Of a stretch of 64,000 nt of DNA, positions 1-11,867 are shown piece by piece (the stretch's first letter is position 1; every line of letters begins with the position of its first letter). Where the stretch lies: the NCBI GenBank assembly GCA_023213395.1, contig CM041465.1, forward strand, positions 210,249,741 through 210,313,740. Direction: 5' to 3'. Source of the stretch: Cycas panzhihuaensis (Eukaryota; Cycadophyta). A program made the translations under genes and the position numbers. Under the pieces are notes generated by a model. That model made no database searches. It saw only the letters and a program-made list of their open reading frames with translations, and had not been told where the DNA came from.

Positions 1-265
1 GGCCAAGCGTCATTGTCATCACATAGTTCCCAGGATCGCTTTTGTATAGGACAAGATGCAACATGCACCTGATCTCATAAAAAAGCATTCACAGGTTCAA
101 ATTACTCATCAATGATCTCCAATGGAAGACACAGGATTGGACCCAATTTTTATGACATACAAGACTTTGTAGCTGGCAAATTGAAGAACTATCAAAGCAG
201 GGCCAAGCAACTCCACATGCGACTACCTACACTTCGAGGGTAAAGTATTTCAAGGGGAGGGAAAT
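1..265 (+). mobile_element. 3' internal tail of a type-A gag-only gypsy-like element
   Basis: This stretch matches, with many substitutions, the segments just upstream of the 3' LTRs at about 13310-13590, 46430-46710 and 47510-47800 (shared words such as acaagatgcaacatgcacct and gacatacaag). It ends in a purine-rich tract, caaggggagggaaa at 251-264, which fits a polypurine tract priming plus-strand synthesis just before the LTR. It has no open frame. The rest of the element lies left of the window. Confidence 0.75.
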
Positions 266-708
266 TCTAGCATTCCTAATTATGTGAAGTCAATTTTTAG
301 GAGAATAGAGGAGGAATTATTAATGTGAAGACTATATTTTTAGGAGAGTTAATAAGAAGTCTGATTTTTTAGAGAGAGAAAACTAGGGCTATAAATAGAG
401 AAGCATTATTCATTTTTAATGAATCTTGAAGAATTTATTATCTGATTTGGAATAGTGGCCTAGGACCATTAAGGTGTCGCTGTGCCATTTGGAAGTAAAC
501 CCTTGCCTTGAAGAGGGTAATCTACTATGGAAGAATTATCTGATATTTATTTATTTTACTGTTGCAAATATGATATTATTTTGTTGAAAGCTATTATCCA
601 TTATTACCCTAAGTTTATTGTGGAAATTTGATGTTGAGATGTTATTATTTGGTAGATTTATGTTGTAACTATTGTATTTTCTATTAATTTTCTATGGTTA
701 TCACCACA
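266..708 (+). repeat. Type-A LTR (3' LTR)
   Basis: One of eight related LTRs in the window. It starts TCTAGCATTCCTAA (consensus TGTAGCATTCC) and ends in caccaca. It contains the family TATA box ggctataaatagag near 390-403, then the words cattaaggtg, gtgccattt and the hairpin ccttgccttgaagaggg at 500-517. A polypurine tract abuts its left edge, so it is the 3' LTR of an element entering from the left. The 5 bp after it are acaac; the matching target-site copy is outside the window. Confidence 0.8.
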
Positions 709-949
709 ACAACAAATGCATCAGGATGTAGCATCCAGAAAGATATGGATTATTGTGCTACAACAACAACTCAAGAAAAGGGATGGGGGACAGTAACCCC
801 ATGAAAAAAAAAAAAGATAAATTTTGGTATTTTGGATACTGTTTGAGGGATTTGAACAAGGATGCTCAACAATTTTGAAACCCCAGATAGATGTATGCAC
901 TGATGTTAAGAATGACCTAAGGAATAACTCAAATAGCCAAAACAACTGC

Positions 950-1680
950 ATAAATGACCAAAATAATTGTGGAAATGGCTAGAATGGTTCCAACAAATGA
1001 GGCAACAAAAATTAGTGAACAAACAATGAAAATCTGGCTAAAAAATAGTTGGAACACTTGCAGGAATGATTGAAACAGTTGCAAGTTCATAGAACAACTC
1101 TTAGGGAACAATTACTACATTACGACGGAATGGGAATGCCTAGAAGAGAATGGGGATAGTTTGTTAGGAATGGGAATGATCAATATGAAATGATTGCCCA
1201 AAAATTGTACAACTGCAATTGAGATAGTACAATCATCTATATAGACATGCAAATGTATAGACGTGCACAATCAACACTGTCATTAGTCATAATTAATGCT
1301 TTATTATGAAAAGTCAATGGGCATGTATCAATGGTTGTACTTTTGGACAAATAGGTCAAATATTTGGGTATAAATAGGTCATTCTCATCTAGTTTTTGGT
1401 GTGAGAGTTGATTCAATCATATGCCATCCTCTCTAGTGGGGAAACTAGCATATTCAAGCATACACAAAGGTGAATCATCTTATGGCATTGTACTAGTCAT
1501 TGTTTAATGGAACTATGAGTTACGAGGAACATATATGCAATGTGCTATGAATATGTGTATGCTTATGTGACTATTTCCTATTCCAACATTGTGTATGCGA
1601 ACTAATGTGTAACAAGACACCAAGACAAATGTGTGGGATATGGAGTCGTGACAATGTCAACATCAATTGAAGAAGTCACG
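950..1680 (+). repeat. Diverged direct repeat, copy 1 (LTR-like)
   Basis: This block resembles 2560-3190 with many changes. Shared words in the same order include gagaatg/gggaatg runs, tatgaaa.gtcaa, cattctca and gagttacgaggaa. It contains gggtataaataggtcattctcat near 1369-1391, which looks like a TATA box and start region. A decayed LTR pair is the simplest reading, but no PBS or polypurine tract is visible. Confidence 0.45.
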
Positions 1681-1798
1681 CAATAGTGGAGCAATCAGGC
1701 AACCTTGGAACAGCTGATATGCCAATCTTCTATCAACACTTTACACATAATTTCCAACATACTGGGTGCATGGCCAACTGCTACAACTATTTGAGCAA

Positions 1799-1850
1799 TG
1801 CTCTCCTTCTCCAAATATAGTGCTCTCCTTCTCCAAATATAGTGCTCTCC
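1799..1850 (+). repeat. 22-bp tandem repeat
   Basis: The 22-bp unit tgctctccttctccaaatatag occurs twice in perfect tandem (1799-1820, 1821-1842), followed by a partial third copy and a degenerate relative to about 1895. Confidence 0.85.
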
Positions 1851-2559
1851 TTTATCCTCTCCTTTATCTACCATCCAAATGTAGTGCTCTTCGTCATAGA
1901 TTTCCCGTAAGATTGGAGTTATGGTTACTCTTCTCCATTTTTTGATTTTTATGGATTGCAAACTTTTGTGTCAAGCCTTCTTGATATGGAGTAGTGCATT
2001 ATCACAACTTCTATTGTTCAGCCCATTTCAATATGTTCAAGCACCTTGCAATATGCTATAATCCACCCAGCATGTCTTGTCTTAAGACCCAAGTTTCTCT
2101 TGGTCACAATAGAACTCGACTTTACCACCAATAATCAATTTTGGTAGTTGTTTCCTATTCACATTTTTTTAGTTTGACAATCCCATTTCTACAAATGTTA
2201 TTGATGATATGCAGTTTTCCACTTCACCTATAACTTTTTGAACCAACTTATTATTTTTCCTAAAATAAATGTCCTCCCATCATTTCATTCCAGACTTGTA
2301 GGTTTGTTTTTGTTGCCTTCCAATATTTCATGATTTATCGATTTGTTATTGTAACCTATAGGATTGTGGTTGATAATGCATACTTTGTTCCTGCGACAAT
2401 TTCCACCATCCTTAGGGTGACTTCCATCAAGGATGCCCTTACCATCAAAATATTCATCTTCATATTAGTTCTCTTTCCCATTGGTTAGGCTAGTGATATC
2501 TGTATTAACGGTTCCCGCATCCGTATGCATGAAATATAGCACTTTTGGGCACTTGGAAT

Positions 2560-3190
2560 GGTTAGGGATGGCTCTAGGACAACTCTAACAATGAATTGAC
2601 AAAAGTGAGTATCAGAAATAGTGAAAATATAGCCTAGAATGGTTGAAACGACTATAGGATCAACTAGAATAATTGGAAGTCATAAATCGAGCTCTTCGAG
2701 AACAATTCTCAATGTATCGTAGGATGAGAATGATTAGAAGGGAATGGGAACAGACCTCAAGGAACTAAACGGTTAGAAGGAATGGTTCCTTGCCAACAAA
2801 TGGGCTACAATGAAAAGTAGGCGTACAACCATACGAACATGCAAAAACGACATGCGTGTTAACAAAATGTAATTGTATTTTGTTATGAAAGGTCAAAAGT
2901 CACTTGAATGGTTTTGACTTTAGGTCAAAATGTTGTAAAATAGGGCATTCTCACTACATTTCAATGTTATGGGAAACATTCTCAAGGCATTGTAATTGGT
3001 TATGGATTAATGGAGTATTGAGTTACGAGGAATACTTGTGTATATTCTATGTGTATTCTTGTATGAAGTGTTTTCATATGTTGCACTCATGCATATGAAG
3101 TGCTAACATGTAGCATCAAGTCGACAAGGTGTGCATAGCTTAAGGCACAAGGTGACCTACATCAAGGTGTTAAGGACACATGACTAGTCA
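2560..3190 (+). repeat. Diverged direct repeat, copy 2 (LTR-like)
   Basis: Second member of the pair with 950-1680. At the position of the copy-1 TATA box it has gttgtaaaatagggcattctcac. Both copies share gagttacgaggaa about 150 bp later. The boundaries are approximate. Confidence 0.45.
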
Positions 3191-3198
3191 ATAAATAG

Positions 3199-3601
3199 TA
3201 TTAGATTTCAACATGGAAAGCATTCAACACCAAAGACAATCAACATAATCAATGAACAAAGCACAACTTGTATTAATCTAACATAAGCAAGATTAAATCA
3301 GAACACTCATTCACCATAGACTCAACATGAGTCTCAATGATGACTTGATTGCATACTCTATCTCAACCACCTTTATATAGAACATAAGTGGGAGAACATA
3401 CAAGAGATGGGACACATGTGGGACAATTACCTTTAACTTAACCAATGACACTTTACCAACTAATTAACTAATGACCTTCTAACTTTCCACACAATATTAT
3501 TATAAGGTATGACCCCTAGACCTTAATACTTAAGACTATGACTATTGACTCTAAGACACACTTTACTTAGACACATATACATTAAACATTATATTCTAAC
3601 A
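3199..3601 (-). repeat. 3' LTR of gag-only copia-like element M1
   Basis: Read on the minus strand this starts TGTTAGAATATAATG and ends in cataacc-type sequence ...GAAATCTAATA. Its right edge abuts cctcccctt, which is a polypurine tract AAGGGGAGG on the minus strand. It is homologous to 5105-5484 and to the plus-strand LTR at 56633-56998, including the word for the palindrome-rich middle (gagtcta/gttgag) and a TATA-like tataaagg. Confidence 0.8.
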
Positions 3602-5104
3602 CCTCCCCTTAATGTTTGATGTCATGACCATAAGTATACTGACTACCAAAGACATTATGACACCTACTTCTAAGAACTGACTGACATAAGATTTGACTTG
3701 AAGAGTTGTTTGAATTTTCAATGCCCGAGTCTTGGAACTTTTCTGAAGATAATGTCATAAGTTTTGTCTTCAACCGAAATGCTGCAAAATCTGTATGTTG
3801 TGTCTGTTATGTTGCCTCCTGTTTCCTGTTTGATGTTTCTTCCTGTGTATTCCAGGTGTAGGTGTGGTCTTCCTGGATCAAATATGATTACATGTGATTT
3901 CAACTCCATGAAGAGAGTAGACTCCTTCTTGTTTTTCTCCAAGTCTGCTAGGATGATTAGCTTCTCGAGCCAATGATCACTTCCTTGAAAGGAAAGGAGC
4001 AACAATGATCCATTTCCTAACTTCACCTATTCAGATACATGTCTAGAACTAACAAGATGCTTTGTTCTCTCCATATTATCCAAAAAATTCTTTGTACCAA
4101 ATATGATGAGGATTTCCATAATGACTATATGCACATATTTTCTGATTATGGCTACACAAAGATCGAACATCACTTTGACATGATTTAATCTCATGGTTAA
4201 GTAGCCTACTCAAAACACACAGTGATCTTGATGAACAAGATTTTGATCAAATGAAATTCCAATTATGTTTTTTCTTCTTTTGAATGAATCTTCTAAGGTC
4301 ATTGCAGGGTATGCCAACATTATTTGGATTCTTTCGAAAATAAGAACTGAAAATGTCACCGAATTGAATGTGATCATAGAGAGTCTCATGTATGTGCAAA
4401 TAATTGTATGTCCTGACATCATTTGAACCCTAGCAACATATATGTCAACATAAATTAAGGTAATATTGCCCACATTTTCTGTTAAGGCACTTGTGTCTCC
4501 ATGAAGTATCACTTGTAAAGGTTGGCGTTCAGATTCTTCAACCTCCACTCTTCCAACAATTCACAATGTAGGCTTTCCTGTCAACTTGGCGAGGCTCAAG
4601 ACATTTGATGAATTCAAATCTTCATCAGATTTCATGTGAAGATCATCAGAATCTTTTTCAAAGATAGGTTCATGCAACTTTTCATTCGCTTTATCAATAT
4701 CAATTGAGTCAATATGTGGACTGATCTTACCGAAATCAAACTGATTTTTCGCTTTCCTCTTCAGCTTCTTCTTTTGGTTCTTTGTATTCCTAATAATTTT
4801 TTGCACTTCTTCGGGACCTTTTTCATACACTTCCCTCAATAAGTTCCACACATCTTTAGCTGAGTCAGTGTTCTGAAGTGTAAGGATAAGAAAATGGTAT
4901 GAAGGAAGGAGGTTATCTTTATCTAAAGCTGCAAGCATCACATCAATAGCTACTCTGTTCTTTCTCCTAAAACTTTCCTCCTATTCTTCATTAATCTCTA
5001 AAGTTCCATCAAGAACAATTTTCTATAACCCTTTAGCTCTAAATATACATTCCATTTAAATTGCCCAAACATGGAAATTTGTTCCCACATATTTAGGTAA
5101 AGGA
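3602..5104 (-). pseudogene. M1 internal region with decayed gag
   Basis: On the minus strand the segment 5104-4561 encodes a gag resembling those at 6985-6635 and 59180-60207. Recognisable parts are a KYVGTNFHVW-type N-terminus, then LAALDKDNLLPSYHF and AKDVWNLLREVYEKGPEEVQ, like the UBN2/DUF4219 gag family of copia elements. A second conserved piece (4548-4210) contains VILHGDT and YVDIYVARVQ, also present in M2. Several stops and frame changes break it. There is no protease, integrase or reverse transcriptase, so this is a gag-only non-autonomous element. Its 5' end is cut at 5104 by the M2 LTR. Confidence 0.7.
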
Positions 5105-5484
5105 TGTTAGATTTTAACATGGAAAGCATCCAACTCCAGATACACCACAAGATCGATAACCAAAGCATAACCTGCATTAACATAAGCATAACTCTAATAC
5201 ATCAAAGACTCAACATGAGTCTCCATGATGACTTGCTTCATATACTACCTCAACCACTTTTATATACAAAAGAGGTGGGAAGACATACAAGACAAGTAAT
5301 GCATGTGGGACAAATACCTTTGTCCTGACCAATGACAATACAACAACTAACTTGACCAATAAGCTTCTATCTTTTCACACAATATTATAATCACTCTTGG
5401 ACTCTAAGACTTAGGACTATGACTATTAACCTTTAACACATACTTTACTTAACCATACACAACATTAAACATTATACTCTAACA
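5105..5484 (-). repeat. 3' LTR of gag-only copia-like element M2
   Basis: Minus-strand LTR starting TGTTAGAGTATAATGTTTAATG and ending CCATGTTAAAATCTAACA, about 380 bp, with cctcccctt (minus polypurine tract) at its right edge. Its left edge abuts the N-terminal part of M1 gag rather than a PBS, so M2 is inserted into M1. Confidence 0.8.
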
Positions 5485-6990
5485 CCTCCCCTTAATGTTT
5501 AGTGTCAAGACTACAAAAAGTGACTGAGTACTAAAGACTAACATAACACTTTGACAATGGACTTAGGATATTAAACATGACCTCTAATGTACTCTAATTT
5601 GATCGACATGTACTTTGTCTTCTTTGAATTTGCAGCGTATTGATCTTGGAATGGTCTTGAACACAATGTCTTTGCCTTGATCCTTGTCTCATTCTTACAG
5701 TGTCGTCTTTGAGGTAGTCCTTTAGACTGATGGTCTTTGAGCTTTGCCTCCTTCATCTTCATATACAATTGGGAAACCTTTGTCATGCAAAATGAGTTGT
5801 GAATCATGGTCAGTTCAATTTGAGCTTGGTATAGACTTGTCAGTTGATCCTGCATGTACTCATCAAAAGCATCTTCAAGGTGTACATCAAGTATGTCTTC
5901 AACTAATTCATTGCAAAATTTGTATGTCTTGTCTGCTCCTGTTTCCTATCTGATGAATCTTGTGTGTCCCTGGTGAAGATGTGGTCTTCCTCCTTGAAAG
6001 GAAAGGAGCGACACTGATCCCTTTCTTAACTTTATTTGTTCAAATATGTGTGTAGGACTAAAAAAATTCTCTGTACCATGTATGATGAGGACTTTCAAAA
6101 TAATTGCATGCACCCATTTCCTGATTAAGGCTATACAAAAATGGAACATTATTTTGACATGATTGAACTTCATGATCAAGTAGCCTAGCCTACCCAAAAC
6201 ATACTATGGTCTTGACAAATAAGATTTTGATCATATAGTATCCTGCTTATGTCCCTATTTTCTTTAAAACAACTTACTAGTGTTGTTGTAGGATATGCTG
6301 TCACAATTTTGATTCTTTCAAAGATGAGAATAGAGGATGTAACTGAATTGAGAGGGATCAATGATAGTCTCTAATACATGCATATCACTGTATGTCTTGA
6401 CATTATTTGAATTCTGGCTACCAACCTATCAACATAAACTAGGACAATGTTGCCCATACCTTCTGTCAATATGCATGTGTCTCCGTGAACAATTACCTGT
6501 AAATATTGTGGTTCAGGTTCTTCAACTCCCACTCTTTCAGTAATTCTAGGTATAAAGTTTCCTGTCATCTTGGCAAGGCTCAGGTCATTTGGTGCACTCA
6601 AATCTTCATCAGATTTTAGGCAAGGATTATTAGCCTACTGTTCATTTATTTTAATATCTATGAGAGAAATTTTCTTACTAGAATCAAGTTGATTTTTGGC
6701 TTTCCTTTTCATCTTTCTCCTTTGGTTCTTTGCCCTTTTGATACTCCTTTGCACTTCTTCAGGACCTTTTTCATGTACTTCTATCAGCAGTTTCCAGGCG
6801 TCTTCAGTTGAGTCGGTGTTTTGAAGAGATTGGACAAGGAAGTGATACGAAGAAGGAAGATGATCCTTATCAAAAGCTGCAAGTATTACGTCAATGGCTA
6901 CTCTATTTTTCTTTCTGAAAGTTTCCTCCCCTTCTTCGTGAGCCATTTCAGTACCAATAATTGTCTTCCAAAGTTTCTTTAGCATGAATA
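5485..6990 (-). pseudogene. M2 internal region with decayed gag
   Basis: Gag coding runs from 6985 down to about 6370: MLKKLWKTIIGTEMAHEEG, then LAAFDKDHLPSSYHF and AWKLLIEVHEKGPEEVQ, a basic RRKMKRKAKNQ stretch, and the conserved VIVHGDT / YVDRLVARIQIMS block also seen in M1. Stops break it after about 116 codons and again later. The gag N-terminus, leader, PBS and 5' LTR are missing: at about 6990 the sequence changes to a plus-strand copia reverse transcriptase. No pol domain is present. Confidence 0.7.
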
Positions 6991-7000
6991 AAGGATAAAG

Positions 7001-8063
7001 GATTTGTTACAACAGATTTTGAGCCAAATTTGTATATCAAGAAAACTGCTTTATCTATTGTGGTGATTATTTTGTATGTCGATGATTTGATCATTATAGG
7101 GAGTTATCATGAGGAGATTATGGTGATGAAAGCACACTTGCAGGAGAACTTTGATATGATAGACATAGGGCTCATTCATTACTTTTGGGGCATCAACTAA
7201 AAGATAAGATATTGGTGTCACAGAGGAAGTATGTTGAATCATTGCTTAAGAAGTTTAGGATGAAGGATTGCAAATATGCGAGAACACCAGTTGTCAAAAG
7301 CACAAAACTTTTGAAGGATGTGCAAAAGCCTGTAGTTGATGGAACGCTATATAGAAGTGCTATAGGGAGTCTGATTTATTTGACTCATACCAGGCCTGAC
7401 ATTTCTTATGCTGTTGGATTAGTTTCTTGATATATGTAGAATCCTCAAGAGCCACATTGGATTACAATCAAAAGGATTATGAAATATTTGAAAGGTTCTT
7501 TGAATCTTGGTTTGGAGTATCTAAGAGATGGCAATCTACAATTGCAAGGATACACTGATGCTGATTGGGGTGGTGACTCCGATGACAGAAAATCTACTGT
7601 AGGATATATGTTTGGTATTGGTGGTGGACCAATGTCATGGCAATCAAAGAAACAACAAATTGTTGCATTATCGTCTACTGAGGCGGAGTACAAGTGACTC
7701 TGAGTGGGTGCTCGTGAAGCAGTTTGGTTGAAAGGAATATTGGAAGTTTTTGACATTCGAAGCAACACAGCAACTATCTTTGTGGAAAATCAAAGTACTA
7801 TTCGACTATTGAAGAATCTTGAGTTTCATGCTAGAACCAAACATATTAAGATACAACACCATGATATTAGGGGGATGGTCAAAGTAGGAAAGCTAATTAT
7901 GGAATATTATCCGAGTGAAGAACAACTGGCAAATATTTTCACAAAGCCACTTACTGAAGATCATTTAGTAGGATTTCGTTCAAATTGGGACTACGTGAGG
8001 TTTCCCTTGAGGCGGGATAAATCTGCAAGGTCAACACTCTCTCGCCTTGAAGGTTATCTATGA
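7001..8063 (+). pseudogene. Ty1/copia reverse transcriptase (C-terminal part) and RNase H, decayed
   Basis: The frame opens with FEPNLYIKK and the catalytic LYVDDLIIIG (about 7065-7095), then GSLIYLTHTRPDISYAVG and, from 7479, RNase H with YTDADWGGD, MSWQSKKQQIVALSSTEAEY and FHARTKHIKIQHHDIR, ending in IFTKPLTEDH. This is the standard copia RT-RNase H order. A frameshift near 7190, stops near 7430 and two stops near 7697 break it. Gag, protease, integrase and the RT N-terminus are absent. It is followed by a polypurine tract and LTR. Confidence 0.9.
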
Positions 8064-8123
8064 CACAATAGTTTTCTGCAGCTGTATGTTGAGTCCTTGG
8101 CCCACATTTATATTAAGGGGGGA

Positions 8124-8571
8124 TGTTAGCGACCATGGTTAAGATTAATGCATGGCAAAGGTAATGCTTCATGTGGTAGTAAGCAGTGGAAACTAGGTAT
8201 GAGATACAAAGAGTCACAAGTATCGAGATTTGAAGGGACATGGAGGATCGAGATACAAAGGGGCACAAGTATCAAAGTTTGACGGGGCACAACCATTCGA
8301 AAGAGTCTCGAACCTTTTGGAAGAGTCATAACTCTTCATGTTTATACCCTTTGGATCATTTATAATGGATCTGAGATAGGATAGAGTAGAAGTGAGAAGG
8401 AAACAATGTAATCGTTGGTGCATCTAATCAATCATCAACTATTACTTCGTGTGTGGGTTTTTCTCCCAAAAGGGTTTCCCACGTTAAAACCTGTGTATTC
8501 TATGCTCATTCTTCTATTTGATTTCCATGTATGCTGTGCAAAATTGGCAAAGATCTAGCAAGAATTCTACA
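8124..8571 (+). repeat. Ty1/copia LTR with polypurine tract on the left and PBS-like site on the right
   Basis: The tract attaagggggga (8113-8123) precedes TGTTAGCGACC, a normal start for a copia 3' LTR. The LTR ends in attctaca at 8571. The next 12 bases, tggcattagggc (8572-8583), differ from the initiator-tRNA site TGGTATCAGAGC by three transitions, so the LTR also looks like a 5' LTR of a following element. This could be the shared middle LTR of a tandem pair, or chance. Confidence 0.7.
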
Positions 8572-8659
8572 TGGCATTAGGGCAATCCTGAGCATGTCTT
8601 AATTCTCACACCTACAAGGGGAGGATGGCACCAAAATGCATGCAAAAGTTCATCCCAAA

Positions 8660-9640
8660 AGTATTTGACAAGGTGAGTTGAATCTCTCATTAGTTTTTGT
8701 GAATGCAAATGTAGTTTCCAATGCATTGAGGGATGTCTATTCCTGTACGTTGATAATGCACTTTATGGCTCGCACCCCAATGAAGGTGGTCGTTAGGCAA
8801 TGACTAAATCTACCATTGAAATCTTCCAATTGAAGATTATTTCTATTAGAATTATTATGAAATGTTTCTTTTCTTTCATCTTCAAGTCACTTAAAGCCTT
8901 TGAACAAGTTTTGTGTTAAGGACCATGGATGTGTAGGAGGAATTTGGTGGTTTTTAACCGATGGGATCTAGATTTCTCAATTGATTGAAACATTGCATTC
9001 AAATATTAGGCGTGGGTTGAACTTTTAGCCATTCATAAAGGAGCTAATCCAACCACTAGGTGATTTTGTCTCACTAGAGCCACACCAAGAATTTTCCCCA
9101 AGCATGAACATAAGGACCTATGTGATAGTTGATCTGACCAAAGATTTGCCAGAGTATATTCAAATGTAGTGTGGGGAAGCTATCTTCAAGCAAAGGGTTC
9201 TATACTTGAACAACCGCAATGCCTACTTTAGGCGTTAGTCTCTTGAGTCAAGGAGTGCCCTTTAAACAAACTTGTTGGGTTTAAGAGTCCTTCTAAAGGT
9301 GAAATTCCAAGTCCTGTTGTTGAAAGTTCCAATGGTTGGATTGAAGTCCACAACAAAAAGGTCATGAATAAAAATCCCAAGCTAAACAACAAGCTGCTTT
9401 GAAGCCCCAAATCTAGAGTAGGCTGGATGGTAAAACGAAAGAGCAAGCAACTAATGCTACTAAGAGATGCAAGGACAAAGTGGTTAAGCAGACTTTTGTT
9501 GATTTACCACCTATCACTAATGTGCCAAGTTCTCCCTTAACCTCCGAAAAATGCTAAAGGCTAGGGGTAAGGGTAGGGTAGATGAAGAGAAAGGGGAACT
9601 ATCCATTAAAGCCCTTTTTGACCCTGAGATTAAGTGACCC
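8660..9640 (+). pseudogene. LINE ORF1 (DUF4283/CCHC-type RNA-binding protein), decayed
   Basis: In broken frames I can read LGDFVSLEP, then RTYVIVDLTKDLPEYIQ and VLYLNNRNA.FR, the usual order of plant LINE ORF1: a DUF4283 nucleic-acid-binding domain followed by a CCHC knuckle. The knuckle is degraded: the first Cys has become Tyr and the second has become Arg. Stops occur throughout. The protein would normally coat LINE RNA. Confidence 0.6.
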
Positions 9641-9733
9641 AAATCCTTCAATTGTTTGCTAGATACTAATATGGCTGCACATTTGATTGCCATCCGAATG
9701 AGGAGGGTGGTAGTTTGGAGATTGACGAAGTTA

Positions 9734-10533
9734 ATGATGAACGTCATTAGTTGGAAAGTTAGGGGACTTTCTGGCCGATTCAAAAGAATGATAGTCAACA
9801 GATTTTGTAATAATTTTCTAGGGCTAGATGTACTGTGTCTTTAGGAAGTCAAATACTACAGTGATAATCTAAAATTCGTAGCTTTTTACATTTTGAGTGA
9901 CTCCATGTCTTTTAGCACAGGCTGCAACGTAGGGCAAGATGGCATTATAACTTTGCTAAAGTCCCAATGGAGTAAGAACTCGTTCACACATGGCTCAAAA
10001 GCCCCACTAATAGGTGCATGTGGCTTCTTATTAGTCTTGAGAATGTGCTTTTATGGATCCCTAACATATATGCTCCCAATATGCCCAAGGAGAGAGCTTC
10101 ATTATGGCATTGGTTCAAGCCCAACTTAGTAGATATCTCATGGGTGGTTTTTGGTGATTTCAATATGATGGAGGTGCCCTTTGATAAGTTAGGGGGTAGA
10201 TCTTTTAAATGGCATCACGAATAACGATATGATCGATTGACCTTGAAGAATAAGCTTGGTTTGTATGATCCTGACACTTTTAGAAAGGGAGAAGGACATG
10301 ACCCCTGGTATATGTGGTCAAACTTCAAACTTGAAAGAGAGAATTTTGAAGAGGCTTAATAGAGTTATGTTTTCAACTAACAATCATGTTTGGATTCTAT
10401 AAGAACATAATAGACTAGTTAGAGTCCTTAATGATTCACTGTTGTCTAATCATCATCCCATCACTTTCACTAGCACTCAGGGGAAGGATAAGATAACACC
10501 GTATCATTTAGTTTTCAAATTGAACACATCATA
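9734..10533 (+). pseudogene. LINE ORF2, AP-like endonuclease domain, decayed
   Basis: ORF2 begins at MMNVISWKVRGLSGR, the typical start of plant LINE endonucleases (consensus NxxxWNxRGL), and continues with LDVLCL.EVK. After a frame change, NIYAPNMPKERASLWHW and VVFGDFNMMEVPFDKLGG are seen; GDFN is an active-site motif of the exonuclease-endonuclease-phosphatase fold. SNHHPIT near 10450 corresponds to the SDHxP motif, with Asp changed to Asn. The reading frame is cut at 10533 by an LTR element and continues after 14118. Confidence 0.85.
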
Positions 10534-11056
10534 TATTATGTTCCTAAATTTTGAAGAAGTTGGTGAAGTGGGTTTATAGGAAAATAAGGAAGAATTATTT
10601 AATATATATTCATTATGAAGTCGGTATTTTTAAGAGAGAGAGTCATTACATCGCTAAATTAGATGAAGTTGGTGTTTTGAGGAGAGAGATTTAGAAGTTG
10701 GGTTTAGAGAGAGAAAAAATAAGGCTATAAATAGAGGATCCTCATTCATTTGTAAAACATCTTTGGAGAATTTGATATTTTGGATTTGGGCTAATGGCCT
10801 AAAACCATTAGGACACTTTGTGCCATTTTGAGAGGAAAGCCTCGCTTTGGAGAGGGCAAGGTACTACTATTATTTTATCTGATATATACTATTTATTGTA
10901 GCAAATTAGATATTAATCTAATATTATTATGTGCTTTGCTATCACACCTAAAGTACTATGGATATCTATTGTTATTTACAATGAGATATTGTTTCTATAA
11001 ATTATCTATGGTGTGAATGCTATATTTTCTACTTATAAGTAGTGGGCATTGCCACA
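10534..11056 (+). repeat. 5' LTR of element B
   Basis: Starts TATTATGTTCCTAAATTTTG (TG changed to TA) and ends gcattgccaca. It holds the TATA box ggctataaatagagg near 10721, the cattaggaca/gtgccatttt region and the hairpin word cctcgctttggagagggc near 10840. The PBS tggtatcaaggc (11059-11070) follows after two bases. Confidence 0.85.
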
Positions 11057-11867
11057 ATTGGTATCAAGGCTTTGTTTTTGGAAGTATAAATAGAAGAATT
11101 TCAAAAAAATAGTTGCAAATTTGAGTTGACTAGGCCTGTTTTGCAAATTTTGAGTAGTTATACCACAAGTTTTGGAGCAAAGTTGCAAAAATTATAGGGA
11201 ATTTAATTTTGGCTTATTGTTTGTCGCAAGCAGCTATAACTTTCACTACAAGTGTCCGAATGACCTTAATTTTTTTCCAAATCTGTGCATTTTGATGCCT
11301 ACTTTCTATGGGAAGTGATTTCAAATCCATTGGATATTAAAGTAAAAAGTTAACAACATTCTAGTAGCAGGTAATGCTACAGTTCTCAAAAACCCTAATT
11401 ATGACCCACATTAAAAGGGCCATAACAATTACTACAGATATTCAAATAACCTCTTTTTTCCATTTTTAATTTGGTGTGGCTTGAACCACAGATTACTAAA
11501 AAAATAAATTTTCAATTTGGAGGTCTAGTTCAAAAGTTATTGCTATTTTAGTGGAAGGTATTGTTGCTTCCCTAAAATTTAAAATTTTTATCCAACTTGC
11601 ATGGACCACTATAGGAGCTATAAAGCTCCAAATCACCTCAAATTAGGCCCATTGGAGATGTTTTGAAGTCCTTTCCACTCAAGGAAAGGAATCACTCAAT
11701 TTGAGTTAGTGGAGAAAAAGTTGTATCATTTTTGTTTTGTTTTCAAAAGGGGGTACCTGGATGTTTTTCTCAATAACTCTTGCTGCAGGTACCGTATTCT
11801 AGATTTGTCTAATCTATAGGAATCCTGACTCAGAGATGATCGATTTAAGTGTTCATATGGTATAGTT
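11057..11867 (+). other. Leader of element B with PBS
   Basis: PBS tggtatcaaggc at 11059-11070 differs from the initiator-Met tRNA site at two positions. The rest is a non-coding leader. The same leader sequence occurs in O1 (about 25480-25630) and N (26996-27240), including ggggtac.tggacgttttt.. words. No gene is seen. Confidence 0.7.

Larger units (their letters stand above)
709..3198. other. Gene-free tract with old repeats
   Basis: I see no coding region here. Open frames are short and unlike known families. The tract holds a pair of diverged direct repeats and a small tandem repeat, listed separately, and otherwise unassigned AT-rich sequence, probably very old transposon debris. Confidence 0.5.
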
